DNA from: Corbicula japonica
Taxonomy: Eukaryota; Mollusca; Bivalvia; Venerida; Cyrenidae
Direction of reading: 5' to 3'
DNA length: 64,000 bases
Assembly: GCA_038501625.1 (NCBI GenBank)
Contig: JAZAYU010000080.1
Coordinates: forward strand, 868,001 to 932,000
Positions within the stretch are counted from its first letter, which is position 1. Each line of letters opens with the position of its first letter. The position numbers were made by a program, and so were the translations under genes. Below, in pieces: positions 45,388 through 58,300 of this stretch. The notes under the pieces were generated by a model. It was not told the DNA's origin and made no database searches. It worked only from the letters and a program-made list of their open reading frames with translations.

Positions 45388-45815
45388 TTATTTCGAGTTT
45401 AAGAGATATCCGGAAAACGTTGTAAGTCCCTTTCCGGTCACGGCCTCTTCAACATGATTGGGCCACAGCATTTTTACCGCCACTTTATCTCCCACTGAAA
45501 GTTGCAAAATAGCAGAACCGCCATTTTGATAGTAGCCGGTTCCCGGTCTGTGGTCGCAAATCGTGTTGAAGACTGGATTTACGACATTGTCTTTGTTCAC
45601 TTTTACAATAGATGCCTCGAGATAACTGCCTTCCTCGCAAGACAAGCTCATGTGAAATATATACGCTCCGCTTCTTGGACAAGTAAATTCGCTGGTGTTG
45701 ATGTCGTAAACGTTTCCAATGTTGGTGGTAATTGTATCAAACGGAATCTTCTTGCCTGTTGTCAGCTTGGCAGTTCTACCCAAAGACACGTAGAACCCAT
45801 TTTCTCCGGCAGAAT
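45388..45815 (-). CDS. C1qDC-2 exon 3 (C1q domain)
   Basis: Acceptor TTACAG, then DSAGENGFYVSLG. Stop TAA at 45390-45388. Confidence 0.93.
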
Positions 45816-48800
45816 CTGTAACAGATGACAAAATGTGCGTATTTTTTTCACGAAAACCAAATTGGTATTTAATGTCGCGAAATAGTTACTTCCGACCGGA
45901 TGACAAATTCAGTTATCTCTCTCTCGTTTACGATTACATTTAATACAAAAAGATAAAATGTAACAATGTTGAATAAAATGCATTGTATCAGAATCACGAT
46001 ATGTTATCCATACACGTATTCATAGCCCTGTTTTTCTGATGAAAATAATCCCCTAGGTCAAGCACGTGACCTCTCTATTTTGTTAGTACCTATTGATAGT
46101 TTATGTAGCCCGTGCCCAAGTTTCCGCTGAACGAATGATGTATACATTCAAGCGCACAGGGATCTAGTTTGAGGAGGAAATGGATTACAATACGCAAAAT
46201 TTTATTTCGGTACTGTTATACATAACGAGTGAGCAGCACCCATTAATAAAGCGGATATCCAGGAAGTTTACTGGTTTCAGGGTTCCGTGTCCTGGGGTAC
46301 CATAACACGTAAACATATTACGAAAAGCATTTCCGGACCTGACCGTCGATTGCAGATGCTAGTTATTAAGGATTACGACAGAAGTCAAGCTTAACGAGCC
46401 CTCAGTGTGTCTCATCGTTAGATTGCAAATGCTGTTGTAGCTAGTCATAAACTGCCCTTACATATCGAACTATCAACACATATCAAAAATCCTTGACCTT
46501 ACCAGATCCAGCCCTTAAATGGATCCCGTTGGCGGATAGGAAGTTCGGATAGTGTAACCGGAAGCTTCCAACTCTCTTCTCCCTACCTAGGAGCATGTCT
46601 CCGCCATCGTCACCTGCATAATGATACATTTAAATACGTTATTTAACATTTCAGTGTGGCGGTGTTAGAAAATCTCCCCGTACATATAGTCAGTACTGTT
46701 ATCAGTAAAGAATCAATTACCGATATCATGTAATCGTGATAACGTTTACCAGGATTATCCAAGCAACTGTTTTGGGGTTGTCCCGGCTAGCTCAATCGGT
46801 AGCGTCGGATAAGCATGGTATGGCACTGTCGCCGTACGGTATGGGTTCGATTCCCAGTGCCCAAAATCATAAAGCTTAGTTTTGAGATCAGTCTCAAATC
46901 TCAAGGATCTGGGTCCAAGGTTATAAAATTGAGTTCTTGCTCCATGCTCAAAACTCAATTTCATTCTCAAAGCCTATGAGTGAAATTTACTGATTAAAAC
47001 TGCATACATTGCTTTATTTGAAATCTGTAATGCATAACAACGGTGTACCAAAACAAATAATTAACAATAAAAGTTTCTTTTTCTTGTAAGCAAAGAAACA
47101 CAACATTGAGTTTTGAGCACGGAGTTCAAACTCAAGTTTTATAACCTCGGGGCCTGATTGTCTGAAATGGCGACTGGTCGCCATTTCAGAGATCAGATGC
47201 TTGAGATTTGAGACTGATCTCCAGATTTAGTTTTTTGATCTTGATCACTGTTTTTTTTAAAACAACTTATTAAGTTACTAAATTTTCTTAAATGAGTCCA
47301 AGGTTAGCCCAGCTTGTTCGCGACAGTAATAAAAGATAAACATATTCGTCATTTAAACATTTATATACATGTATATCAATATTAAATGACTATTTTAATG
47401 TATATGTTAGAATCCTATGGGATTTTATTTGTAAGGATCCTATGAAATAACATATTTACGGATCCTTTGAGATAACATATATATTCGGATACTATGAGAC
47501 CCCATAAGGATCCATGAAATCTCAAATGTGCGAATTCTATGGCATTTGTTTGAAAATCCTTTGAGATCTCATATAAACGGATCAGATGAGATCACAGATT
47601 TGGAAATACGATTCCCTATCACCCTTACCATTCCTATAATTCGAAACATATGAAAAAAAAATTCAGCTGTTGAATAGTTAACAAAATTGTTTATATTTCA
47701 CGATACAATGCAATTGTTTGACTTACAGTTCACTTCAAGGCTGTCTATATGTTATTGGAAATGTCAAACTCATAGTAAAATTTTCAAACTTTGTTTTAAT
47801 GCCAACAAAACAGGCCTGTTAAAGGCAGTCTTTTCTTGACTTCCTTAACTATACAAGTGTTTGCTACCCCATTATCAAGGTTTCTAGCAACATGTCAACC
47901 TAGTGATAATGTTTCATAGTTTATAGGGTGTACTATCAGTTATCCGAAATTGGGGCTGTATCAGACCTGTCCGAATATAATACCACCTACGTTTTATGTG
48001 TGGTTAATAAACACCAAGTTTGATGACAGTAAGCCTATTGTGCCTTAAGGTTTGGGCATATATCGGTATATGTAAGATACAATGGCCTTTACTTTATACT
48101 TAATCGGCTTAATAGGTAATTTAAAGTTCTTAACAAGAACTTGTTGTCAATATGTCAAATCAAAATTAAGGGCCGTGTACAGTCGTCATTGCACTTTTAT
48201 CAATGAAAAAGAAATGATCAAAATCGCATTAACGGCAAAATGCAGTAAACTGAAACTTTGCACAAATAAATGTTATTATTAGTGTGTATTTATTTTACAT
48301 GTATACCTAAAAAATGCTAGAACAGTTAAGAAAAATAGCAAGATCTAAAAATCCCTAAAATTCTTTTAACATCCAAACTCAACAACACAAACCATCATGT
48401 TAAATGTTCAATGAGTAATAAGATACTGACAACGATATGCTGTGTCTGACAACTGTATACAGTAGGTTATACACCACTAAATATTGGTGACCAGGCCTCT
48501 AAATAATTTTGTGCAGGGAATTTGCGGACCAGTAACAGGAAGTCAAGCCTGATTGGTAGAAAATGAAAATTAAATATTTTAAAAAGAACATTATTTTGAT
48601 AAAATATAATGATTTTGTAGTAATTTGAATACAAATAGTATGAAATTGATAATGAAAAAAAAGTGCAATTCACCTTTAAAATTAGCTATCATTTTTGACA
48701 GAATGTAAACAAAAGTTCCGCAGAGACTGGGGTGATACACTTCTGGCTAAAATGCCGAAAAAGTTTATCGGTCATGCTATGGTAGAATTGGTATTTGATG

Positions 48801-49936
48801 AAGTCTTTAGGTTGGTTCTCTTGAGAACTGTAAGATTTTAAGGGCTTGACCCAATAGTAAATTCAGAATTTGATGAAAAGTTATAATGGAAGTCTATGGA
48901 AATTGAATTAGCGGTATATAACCTAAATATGGAATATTGTAAAATTGTGAATGACATTGAATTTGCAGGTCGCGTAAATATGTTACAAAGAATAAAACTG
49001 TTGATTTTCATCTTCGTAATTAAATGTTATTAAAAAGGACACAACATATTGTTGTCGGTATCATAATACTCATGTGGATATTCAAAATGATGTTTTGTGT
49101 TGTTTAAATATTATGTTTGGAAGAAAATAGAATTTTAGTTTCAGAACTGACCGATTGAAAGCTTGAGATATGTGACTGATCACCTTAATTTTATAAACTT
49201 GGAGCATGGCTCCAATATCAAGAAAATCTTCATGCTCAAACTCAATAATAAGCTCAGCATTTTTTTCAGATTATGAATGTTTTTTTTATATATTATATAA
49301 GAATACTTAATGAAAATGAAATTCGATCAGGCTTCATTTTATCAAGGAAATATATGCCAATATAAATACCAAATACCAATAAGTATTGCCGAGATATTCA
49401 AGAATATTTGAGTTATAAAATCAGACATTCGAGTACCTTATAGTATTCAAACAGTTTTGTTTTGGATGTTTTTGTAATGTTGTAATCATTTTACATGAAA
49501 ATGCATATAAACAAAAACGTAAACATGTATATAATTTAGTCTTACAACCTAAGTCTGTTGAGTTGTGAGACCCGTCTCTAATCTAATTTGTAATCATAAT
49601 ATATGGAAAAATGAAAAAAATGCTAGTCTAGCAACCTAAGTCTGTTAAGTAGAATTTTGAGACTAGTCTCTAGTCTTGGACCTTAGTTAAATTCAAGATA
49701 TTGACCGTGTTACAAATGTCGTATACTGAACAAATCTTAATAAAAATACCATTAGCCGATGCCTTATGACGTGTTTCCAGACCTGCCATAAACTGCTCTA
49801 GTTCAATCAGGCGTTCGTGTAACCGCTCCGGACTACGGTACTCGATTCCTGGATTCACTTCCGGTTGCCCCTGACAACTGACGGCAAACAAGCACAGCAC
49901 AAGAAAGCTCGGCGCAGTAATAGATGTAAGTTCCAT
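45388..49936 (-). CDS. Secreted C1q-domain protein (C1qDC-2)
   Basis: Three exons (49936-49750, 46613-46503, 45815-45388), phases 1 and 1, give 241 residues. Residues 1-23 are a signal peptide ending VSCQGQP. A short helical stretch follows (RLHERLIELEQFMAGLETRH), then a linker (DDGGDMLLGREKR) and a C1q domain from NGFYVSLG to FSGYLLNSK. The domain includes DINTSEFTCPRSGAYIFHMS and a Cys pair (TC, SC) plus ICD. Expected role is extracellular pattern recognition; the target is unknown. It is the tandem paralogue of the gene at 54968-62649. Nothing appears broken. Confidence 0.9.
46503..46613 (-). CDS. C1qDC-2 exon 2 (linker)
   Basis: 111-nt phase 1/1 exon between GCAG and GTAAGG sites. Encodes GDDGGDMLLG to NGIHLRAGS. 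Found by joining frames; too short to stand out alone, but the aligned linker of C1qDC-3 (SAN-I-L-A) supports it. Confidence 0.82.
46779..46862 (+). tRNA. tRNA-Lys-like repeat head
   Basis: TCCCGGCTAGCTCAATCGGT resembles the 5' part of tRNA-Lys, and GGGTTCGATTCCC is a good B box. The middle is elongated, so it is a tRNA-derived repeat. A family B copy follows at once. Confidence 0.45.
46857..47245. repeat. Family B MITE split by a related 242-bp foldback element
   Basis: Left part ends CAAGGATCTG at 46911 and the right part resumes TGATTGTCTGAAATGG at 47155. Confidence 0.75.
46912..47153. mobile_element. 242-bp foldback element nested in family B
   Basis: Ends GGTCCAAGGTTATAAAATTG and an inverted partner. 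CTG on both sides (46909-46911, 47154-47156). The termini resemble family B's AGGTTATAAA subtype but the interior differs. Confidence 0.8.
47405..47625. repeat. Degenerate minisatellite
   Basis: Loose ~35-45-bp units around GGATCCTATGAGATAACATA, at least six recognisable. Confidence 0.7.
47626..48180. other. Intron of C1qDC-2, no recognised feature
   Basis: No exon-like frame with splice sites and no family repeat seen. Confidence 0.5.
48181..49140. mobile_element. Family C element, diverged, with ~500 bp of unrelated interior
   Basis: Left homology (AAACTTTGCACAAAT, AGCAAGATCTAAAAAT) runs to about 48460. The right part (ACACAACATATTGTTGTC, GAAAATAGAATTTTAG) resumes near 48965. Confidence 0.65.
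49143..49205. repeat. Family B MITE, decayed right arm
   Basis: GATTGAAAGCTTGAGAT and TTTTATAAACTTGG only. Confidence 0.45.
49750..49936 (-). CDS. C1qDC-2 exon 1
   Basis: ATG at 49936. Signal peptide and helix. Donor AATG/GTATTT. Confidence 0.85.
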
Positions 49937-50950
49937 CTGAAGGCATAAAAACCAACAGTAATCTTATGAACGTTTAAAGGTAAGACATGTGCAATACAAT
50001 ATCAGAGGTAATTGAAAACAAATTCTTATTTGAAGAAGGCACCATATCAATTACGTTGATAAAATTTCGAGCAAAATATAAAATGTCATTCTGCAGTTAT
50101 TTGCGCTGTTATTTTGTACTAGTCAATATTTTATGTTTATACTGAATCATTTAATTTGAAATCAGTTAAACAGTGATCATTTAGTTTTAAGAACTTACCT
50201 CTATTAACATATCACACAGTACTAACATCTGCACCACAATAAATTTTCGAAATATTTATGTAGCATTAAGTATTAATGCCGTGACTAACGCAGGACGTTG
50301 GAAGATTATTCAAGCATTATTATAACTATGATTCCGGACACAAGTATCAAGAAAAAATGTTAGCATCCGACGAATAGAATACATTCATTTCACTACAGCA
50401 CTCCGTCGCCAACGTAATGAAACTGCCTACGTTAGCAGCGCTCAATAAGTCAGAAGAATACAGCCACATCCCACGAGAGTTAATTTAAATTAATGTCTGT
50501 CTATCATTCAACATGCAATATCTACAAATGCGAAGGAGATTCATGCATTAAATATACCAATTGCAAGATTTTCCAATCTGAGCATAACATCCAAGGTCAT
50601 TAAGAACCAGTCTGTATGACGTTATATTTAATATGTATCTGAAACATCTGAAAGTTTGTGTTTGTTCTTCTTTTCTACCTTATTCATAGGATTATTAATG
50701 GATCAAACATGTTGGCGAGTATTAGATCTATTAGATTAATTGAATGAATTTATTTTGGGGATTGCACTGAGCTTCGTAATGAGAAAAAAGACTAGGGGCG
50801 TAAAATTGAGATTTTCAAAGAGATCAAGGGGTAAATATATAGCCTACGACCTAGATTCATAAAGCTATTGAAGTTTATTTTTTAAAGTTAAATCAAGCAT
50901 TCATATTTTCCTAGATCATAAATGTTATGATATAGAAATATTCACCAGGG
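49937..50950. other. Upstream region of C1qDC-2
   Basis: AT-rich with no clear TATA box at a convincing distance. No gene seen. Confidence 0.45.
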
Positions 50951-50971
50951 CACAATAAATGTATCATAAAA

Positions 50972-51082
50972 TGAGCCTGGAGACCAGTCTCAAATCTTAA
51001 GCATCTGGTTCCAAGATTATTAATCAGAGATGGTGACCAGTCTCAAATCTCAATGATCTGACTGGTTGAAATGGAGACATGT
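50972..51082. repeat. Family B MITE pieces, two left arms in tandem
   Basis: GACCAGTCTCAAATCTTAAG then GACCAGTCTCAAATCTCAAT. Confidence 0.6.
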
Positions 51083-51305
51083 CTGAAACAATTACCAAAT
51101 AGTTATGATAAAAAAATAAATACTCATAAATGATGAAATAATCGTAATTAATACTCGACAAAGTGACGACCAAAAAGGTTAAACATTTTACCGAAGGCAG
51201 CCATTTGAGACGATCTTTAATCTGTATATTGATTTTATTTATGGAAAGGTAACTTATGATTAATAAAATGATTAAAGATGTAAATTGCTGTCTACACACG
51301 ATCAT

Positions 51306-51451
51306 GGCCCAAGATCATGAAAATAAGATTGGAGACCAGTCTCAAATCTCAAGCATCTGATTGGCTGAAATGGCGACTGGTCGCCATTTCAGCCTATCAG
51401 ATGCTTGAGATTTTAGACTGGTCTCCAGATTTCGTTTTATGACATTGGGCA
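51306..51451. repeat. Family B hairpin MITE
   Basis: Near-perfect palindrome around GGCGACTGGTCGCC. Flanking triplets do not match, so the target copy has decayed. Confidence 0.85.
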
Positions 51452-51902
51452 CAAGAGCTAAACACTGAAACGTTCAGTGTTTCTCTTTGTAAAATATTTA
51501 CGCATACTTTTAGGTTTGACTAACGTATTTCAGTTAGCTCTGGAACCAGTAAATTTTGTCAAGGTTTTTTCGAATTGTGATCAACGCACGGAGCCCCTAA
51601 GGTGACATTTATCATATTTTTTTCATGGTCCATACTTTTTTTTAAGAATATATGTTTCATTTATATTTTGTTATAACGAAAATAAGTATTCTTTACAAAA
51701 TTATGGCAAATGAAAAAGAATGATAAAATTAATGTCACCTTAGGGGCTGCTATCAAAGTCGCTCAGTGATTGGTCGAAAATGCAAAGGTAGACTAAAAAT
51801 ATATAATTAATATTTGAAAATGCACAGTGTATTCAAATCTTTGGTTTGGTGGGGGTGTTGTGTTATCTTGGACTGAACAGCTTCTGTGTTTTTCATACAA
51901 GT

Positions 51903-52595
51903 CAGGCGCGTAGGAGCGTTTTGAAGATTGGGGCCGCGGACGAGATGATTTTGGCTGCATAATATTATCATGATTGATATGTCGATATAATAAGTTTCTT
52001 ATTTTATAAAACAGTTATATGTAGTCATTGGTGTATATAAAACGTTTTTATCATCATATTCGAGTACTGAAGTACTGCAATCAACAACAGGATCACGGGT
52101 CGTAAATTAGACGTCTTTTCTTCCAAAAATTCACTAATCTTAATATGCAAAAGTAATAAAGTATATCGGATAACAAAAGATGCATTAGTAATAGTGTCAT
52201 ATATATATGTACTGAATATTCCTTAGGAAGGGATGTTAATTTTATGAAATTAAATATCATACAACTTTTAGCGCTTTCTTGAACTTTGCCGATTATGGTC
52301 TTTGAATACGACATTGTTTCGCGCTACTTATTTTGATTTAATTAACCTTAGGTCCTTACTCAACCGTTGGTTTAACACCATAAGGCAATCCCGCGACACA
52401 TCACCGTTTCTTTGATGTTGACACTTGACTGTGTATAAGCTAAGCAGATAACGATTTTCAAGTAAAACGACGTTTTTTAACTGTTTATGGCATTGCATGA
52501 GCGCCAAAGAACCCTTTTTTAAGTCTTGGCCGTCGACTTGCTGAAATATTGGGGCCGCGGCCGCGGCTCCTGCGGCCCCTGCTCCTACGCGCCTG
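51903..52595. mobile_element. 693-bp non-autonomous DNA transposon with 15-bp inverted ends
   Basis: Termini CAGGCGCGTAGGAGC and exact complement. 5-bp flanks CAAGT at 51898-51902 and 52596-52600. Subterminal GGGGCCGCGG on both sides. CAG ends suggest hAT, but hAT usually makes 8-bp duplications, so the class is open. Confidence 0.85.
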
Positions 52596-52600
52596 CAAGT

Positions 52601-53432
52601 TAATGACAACTTTTCTTACAAAAAAAGGTCGATTTTTCCAAAATCTAACCTGTCTTACCGGTTTTACATTATAATAAATCAAGTCTATGAATTTTCTAGA
52701 TATTATCGGACCGTGCATGTAAAATGTTATACATTGTCTGTTTCTTAATTTATATTCATTAGTGATATAAGGTACAACACAGTTTAAGGCGATTGCGGCA
52801 GTTTCCAAATTCATAACGTTATTAGTTTAATCATATTTTATTGCTTATAATAATACATGTAGTTCTCTAGTACAGTAGTAGTTTTAGTTTAACATTGAAA
52901 ATTTCGGAACAATTAATTTGTTTTACAGAATATTACAATAAATAAGCAAATGGGTTGGGCTACAAGTTTTTCCAACATTAGCAGACAGCCCGTCCCTTTG
53001 TGTCACTATTAACATCAAACAAATATGGTACAACATTATCATTATTGTAACATATTCAAATTTTGCCTAGAGTTAATGACATGAACAGAAATGGTTGTTT
53101 TATGAGAAAGGGAAAATTTAACAATTCGTAACATTATAAAAACAAAAGCAAACTTAAGCATAACGTTATGAAATACATGTTCGCACCGTGTTCATTGTTT
53201 AGGTCGTTTTAAGGGTTGTTTTGTCTCAACTGAATGTGAAAACGGTATAAGTTTATCTTTTTCAGAATTTTCTGATGTTCTTATCGTTATACAACTGTTA
53301 AATATCAGTACCGGAGGTTTTATTATTACAATTGCAATAAAATTATACATGTATATGTATATGTATATGTACATGTAATTTTAATTTAACATCTAATAAT
53401 TTTCAAAACATACTCCCCGTCAATAGAAAGTT
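52601..53432. other. Intergenic with a TATATG microsatellite
   Basis: Short (TATATG)n run at about 53343-53373. Otherwise nothing recognised. Confidence 0.5.
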
Positions 53433-53443
53433 TGTACGGGAGA

Positions 53444-53745
53444 TGTTTGTTTGTATTTCCATTTATTTATCGTCGCTACCGGTTGCCCATATGAGCGACG
53501 CCTCCAGAAGAGTGTTAGTCATTTTAGGTTTTCGAGGATATTGCAAGATACAGATGACTCTCCAATTCCAGAATCGTCCCTGGTTCTTTTAAGTGCCCGG
53601 TGTATAGCACCACTACACTGGACCTCGGTTTTAAGTCCCATCCGAACGACTATATTAGTTATTTTAGTTGGAGTAGCGGGGGATCAATCCAGCGATCCCT
53701 GGACTCAGAGGCAGACGCGCTAACCACTGAGCTAATGATCCGCTC
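53444..53745 (-). mobile_element. tRNA-derived SINE with 11-bp target duplication
   Basis: On the - strand: tRNA-like head with A box TTAGCTCAGTGGTTAG and B box GGATTGATCCC, then a central part with GTTCGGATGGGACTTAAAAC and GGGCACTTAAAAGAACC (resembling the Nin-DC/Meta-SINE conserved domain), and an A-rich tail of AAATAAATGG type. TGTACGGGAGA flanks both ends (53433-53443, 53746-53756). Confidence 0.85.
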
Positions 53746-53756
53746 TGTACGGGAGA

Positions 53757-54916
53757 GACTTTTTTGATTCAACTTATGTCGGTCTTAAGTCCACAACCGA
53801 GTCGGCCAAACGCCACCTTGTGGCTAATTACCTGTAAATAGTCAACCGGAACATAGTCCCAATTTTTTTGGCCTTTTGGGGGCATTAAATGGCTAGTATG
53901 GTCTGAATGGAACATGTTTAGTAAATGACATGCTTTTACTGACAAACTGATAGCAAATTTATGTTTGGAAATGCAGTGTATGAAAAAGGCCCTGGTTTTA
54001 GGATGGCATATGCAAATCAGTTTTGAAGTTCACACAGAAGTGAAAAAAAAACCAGACCACCGGTTTCAAGGTGTCAAACCTCAGTTAATTGATACATGAC
54101 CCCTACGTTTCTTGCTGGAAATGGACAGTACTTAGCTTCAAAAGCATGTAAGTTAGCCCTTTATCAAATGGTACCAGCTATGATTTCCAGCCTTTTGAAA
54201 CATGTCATGTTTACTATAGATAATATAGGGAAGTCTATTTACAGGTCTTACACCTTGTCATGCTAATGGTGTGCACGTGAAATTATAACGTTGTGAAATG
54301 GGAAACTACCGCAATCGTCTTAAAGTATATTGACAGTGTAATGATTTCCCGAATTGGGAAAATTCTCCAAATTTCAGTAAGTATTAAGTTTTTATATTCA
54401 CACGTTTAGAAAGCGTCAATAAAACAAAGTAAACGAATTCTGTAGTCACGAAATCTGTTTGTTTTTTTTTCAAAACTCGGCGGGATATTACAATATTCCA
54501 TATAAATCAGGTTGCCTGAAAAGAAATCTTGGTGATGCAAACATTGTTGTATATATTTTAAATTGATAGACATTTGGCTTGCATTCAAATATTCTGGTAG
54601 GGTTTTACATGTTAACTGTCTGACACATACATTCCTTTACAACCGCATCACACTAAACATCAGTTGGAAGGTTAATAAAACATTTTATCATCACCTACCA
54701 ACTAAAATACAAGATAATTTACGTAATGATTCACTGAGGATCTGGTAGCTGGACCGCGGTTGTTAAAATTTTACATCCCCATAATAGAAAATATTTCATC
54801 ATGATGACAATTGAACTTGCTAACTTTTCAGTAAGATAACCTTTCATTTTAATTACCAGAACAGGAATTATTCAAATTAAAAGTAACAAGCATTTTATAA
54901 AAAATTTAGGACATTT
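53757..54916. other. 3' flank of C1qDC-3, no recognised feature
   Basis: No exon or family repeat found. Confidence 0.5.
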
Positions 54917-54922
54917 TTAATA
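54917..54922 (-). promoter_or_regulatory. Candidate poly(A) signal of C1qDC-3
   Basis: ATTAAA variant on the - strand, 46 nt after the stop codon. Confidence 0.35.
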
Positions 54923-54967
54923 ATGCAGTAAGGGTCATTTTGTCAGAGACCGGCCTAATATCTGTTA

Positions 54968-55389
54968 TTATATTAGTAAATATCCGGAAAACGTTGTAAG
55001 TCCCTTTCCGGTCACGGCCTCTTCAACATAATTGGGCCACAGCATTTTTACCGCCACTTTTTCTCCCATCGAAAGTTGCAAAATTGCAGATCCGCCATTT
55101 TGATAGTATCCGGTTCCCGGTTTATGGTCGCAAATCGTGTTGAAGACTGGATTTGCGACATTGTCTTTGTCCACTTTTACAATAGATGCCTCGAGATAAC
55201 TGCCTTCCTCGCAAGACAAGCTCATGTGAAATATATACACTCCGCTTACAGGACAAGTATACTCGCTGGTGTTGATGTCGTAAACGTTTCCGATGTTTGT
55301 GGTGATGGTATCGAACGGAATCTTGTGCCCAGCCGCCACCTTGGCCGGCCTGCTCAAGGACACGTAAAACCCATTTCTGTTCACAGCTT
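54968..55389 (-). CDS. C1qDC-3 exon 3 (C1q domain)
   Basis: Acceptor GAACAG at 55392-55390, reads QAVNRNGFYVSLS. Stop TAA at 54970-54968. Confidence 0.93.
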
Positions 55390-58300
55390 CTGTTCAGGTA
55401 GTAAAAAGATACGAATTAGATTCATTGCTAACGAGTTCAGTTATGTAAAACATGGTAAGTTTTCAAAAGGTTGCGGGGCGTAAACCATGCTTGCCGACTG
55501 ATGGCGGAAAGATTATATTAGCATAAATGTTGTTGTACCGATTATGCCTAAGGAGGAACGACAAGTGGTGACATGGCCTAGAACAATACACAGTTACGTA
55601 TATATACAAGTTTCCTAGTAAAGTCTGCCCCACTCAGCCGTGAAACAAGTTTTCTGAATTTATTATTCATCGTTTTAAAAAACGATTATTTTGAGTCGAC
55701 GCAGAAAAAAATCTATGATCCCGAGAAGTATTTTATTAGTTTTCTAATGGTTTGTTACAAAAATATTTGTGTTTGTTTCCACCCAATGGGAAATAAACAT
55801 TGTTTATTTTGGTGTTTTTTTTTCTGAGTTGATTTATAATATTGCGACAGACTTAATTAACGTCCTTTGTCAAATTTTAATCCCAATGAGTTTAATTTAT
55901 TGCTATTTTACTTTAGGTAAAAACGGCTCCCTCCTTCCAAGCACTTAATAAAAAAGAGCAGGAAATGTATAAAAAAAAATGAAATAAGACATTAACCTTT
56001 AAATTCTAGACAAGACCAATGCAATGGGAATGTTTAATAAACTTGGGGAAAATGTGTCTTATTAGAAATGTAAATCATAAAGCAATAATAAATAACTTTT
56101 GCAAAATTTTAAAGTTGCGTTTCTTTTTTCTTTGATTTTAGAATAAAATATAAACATCCGTGTTTTATTTTCAAATTTTATATAAATATAGCGGACGATT
56201 TCTGAATCAAATTTTAAACTTTCCACATATTATTACTTGCACCAATCATTACAATTATTTATATAAGTTATCAACTGAAAAGTCTGGAAAGAGAAGTTTG
56301 GTTTATGCAATATAAAAGAAAATAAAGCAAAGACTAATGATGTTTTAAAATTGTCCCCGTGCTTTACTTCAGTGTATTTATCAGTTTCAAATAACTCCCT
56401 AGATACATGTAGTTATATGCTAGTAACAAACCATACAGAATGTCTATCATTGTAGATGACTGTATATGGGCATATTTGAACTATTCTTGTAAGGGGTTAC
56501 GGATAGTGTGTCGGGATTTTGCATGGTTGGTTAGGCGCCGTGCGGCTGTGGGGTTACCTATAGCCTAGAATGTTGACATAATTCTTGATTTCTGGTATTA
56601 CTTAGGAAGTGATTTAACGATATGCGAAAAACCAATTTTGCTGCATATTACCTTGCGAGATGATCATCCTTGCGAGAGGCCTTCAAATGTTGATTATTCA
56701 AATAGTGTTCCATGAAACTTGTGTACTTTGTACTGTGTACAAAATGGTAATTTTGAGAATTCTAATAAGATCTTCCAGACGTCTTTTCAGCCAATCAGAT
56801 TTACGAGATTTGAGGCTTGTTTCCATTCAGTTTTATTATACTGGAGACAGGTTCGAACAAGTACTTGATAAAGCGGTTTTAAATCCCGAAATTAGCAGAA
56901 ACATCTACTTTAGTTCCATCGGGTCGGGGCGTAGGGTTGAGGATTGGTGGTGTCGAATTCTACTGGATAAAGTTCTAAAACTTCTTTTACTTTTAGAACA
57001 TTAAACAATTGAACCAACATTGAACTTACGTGGTGCAGCACTCAACTGGATCCGGTTGTTGGCGGAGTGTAAAGTATCAATACTTTGATCTGCATCCAGG
57101 ACCGTATCTCCGCTTCCGGAACCTGCATTGAAATTAAGAACATCACTTACAGTTCAACCTACTTTCTCAGCCAATCGAAAGCCTGCATTTCATTCAAATC
57201 AAAGAAATTTAATGGTATAATTTGGGTTTCCCATTACTTCCTGTTAAATCTGACCAATTTAATGATTAAATCTGGCAGATTTAATGGTTAAATGCGTCAG
57301 ATTTACTTCAGTTTTATACACTCAGTAATAGGAACTATACCGCTTAATTTCTTGGAATTGAATGAAAAGGTTTACAAAGTTATATTTTGTGTTTCAAAAA
57401 TATCACTGAAAATAAGTAATTAATATTTTGTTACACAATTTCAAGTTATTAGCACAGATTCATAATTTTCGAATACACACTTTTAAAGATCCGTTACAAA
57501 CTTTGTCTAGTTAGGTTTTATTTTAACAAGTGTTTTTTACCGAAATTGAAATCATGCATGCATAGCTCGAATAGCTAACGAAAAGATACAAATAAGAGGT
57601 CTAAGTGAAACTAATACAGTAAAAATAATAATTCATATCTCAATTACCCACTTGTTTTTAGAATACGATGGAATTTAGCATGTTTTAAATTACATGTAGT
57701 TTAATGTTAGTTTAATATTGTATATATTTTCTTTTTATAAAAAAGTGCTTTCAATCATAAGAAATTATTAATAAATAATTATAAATATCCGTTTTCAATG
57801 CAGTATTATGATTTACACAAATCTTATGTGCTAATTGCTTACTGTTGAGTTGAACTTAATTCTGCAGTTTCTGACAAATGTAAGAATATGTTTAAGAAAA
57901 ATGTGTCATCTGTTAAACAGAAATCCATGTTTACACAAAATAAAATGAAGCCTGAGTGAGCTTCGGAATTTCCTTGTCAGGGTAGGGTTGTTTATTCAAC
58001 AGTGGTCTTTTGTTTTGAATCACTAAAGCCTGCAGACAGGACACTGATCCATTAATAACAGTGCCATAAAAATTAGGAAAATGATCTGGAACAGGATGTG
58101 TTTCCTGAGAATCAATAGATCTTTTTCTAACAACTTGTTGATAATGGCAAATTAATGGGTCAGTTGAACTGTAAGAAGGTTATAGTTCAGAATTAGAAAA
58201 TTTAACATTAAATTCTCCCTCACTTCGTTCGGTCGAATTTAATTTGTTAAATTTTCAAATTCTAAACTATAACCTATACATATCGAATATAGTTATGATG

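Noticed and set aside
45502..45828. Antisense frame across C1qDC-2 exon 3 (and its twin at 55076-55483)
   Set aside because: Mirror image of a conserved C1q exon; conserved only because the exon is.
52328..52814. Arg/Gly-rich or Ala-rich - strand frames
   Set aside because: They cross the GC-rich end of the 693-bp transposon; no transposase motifs.
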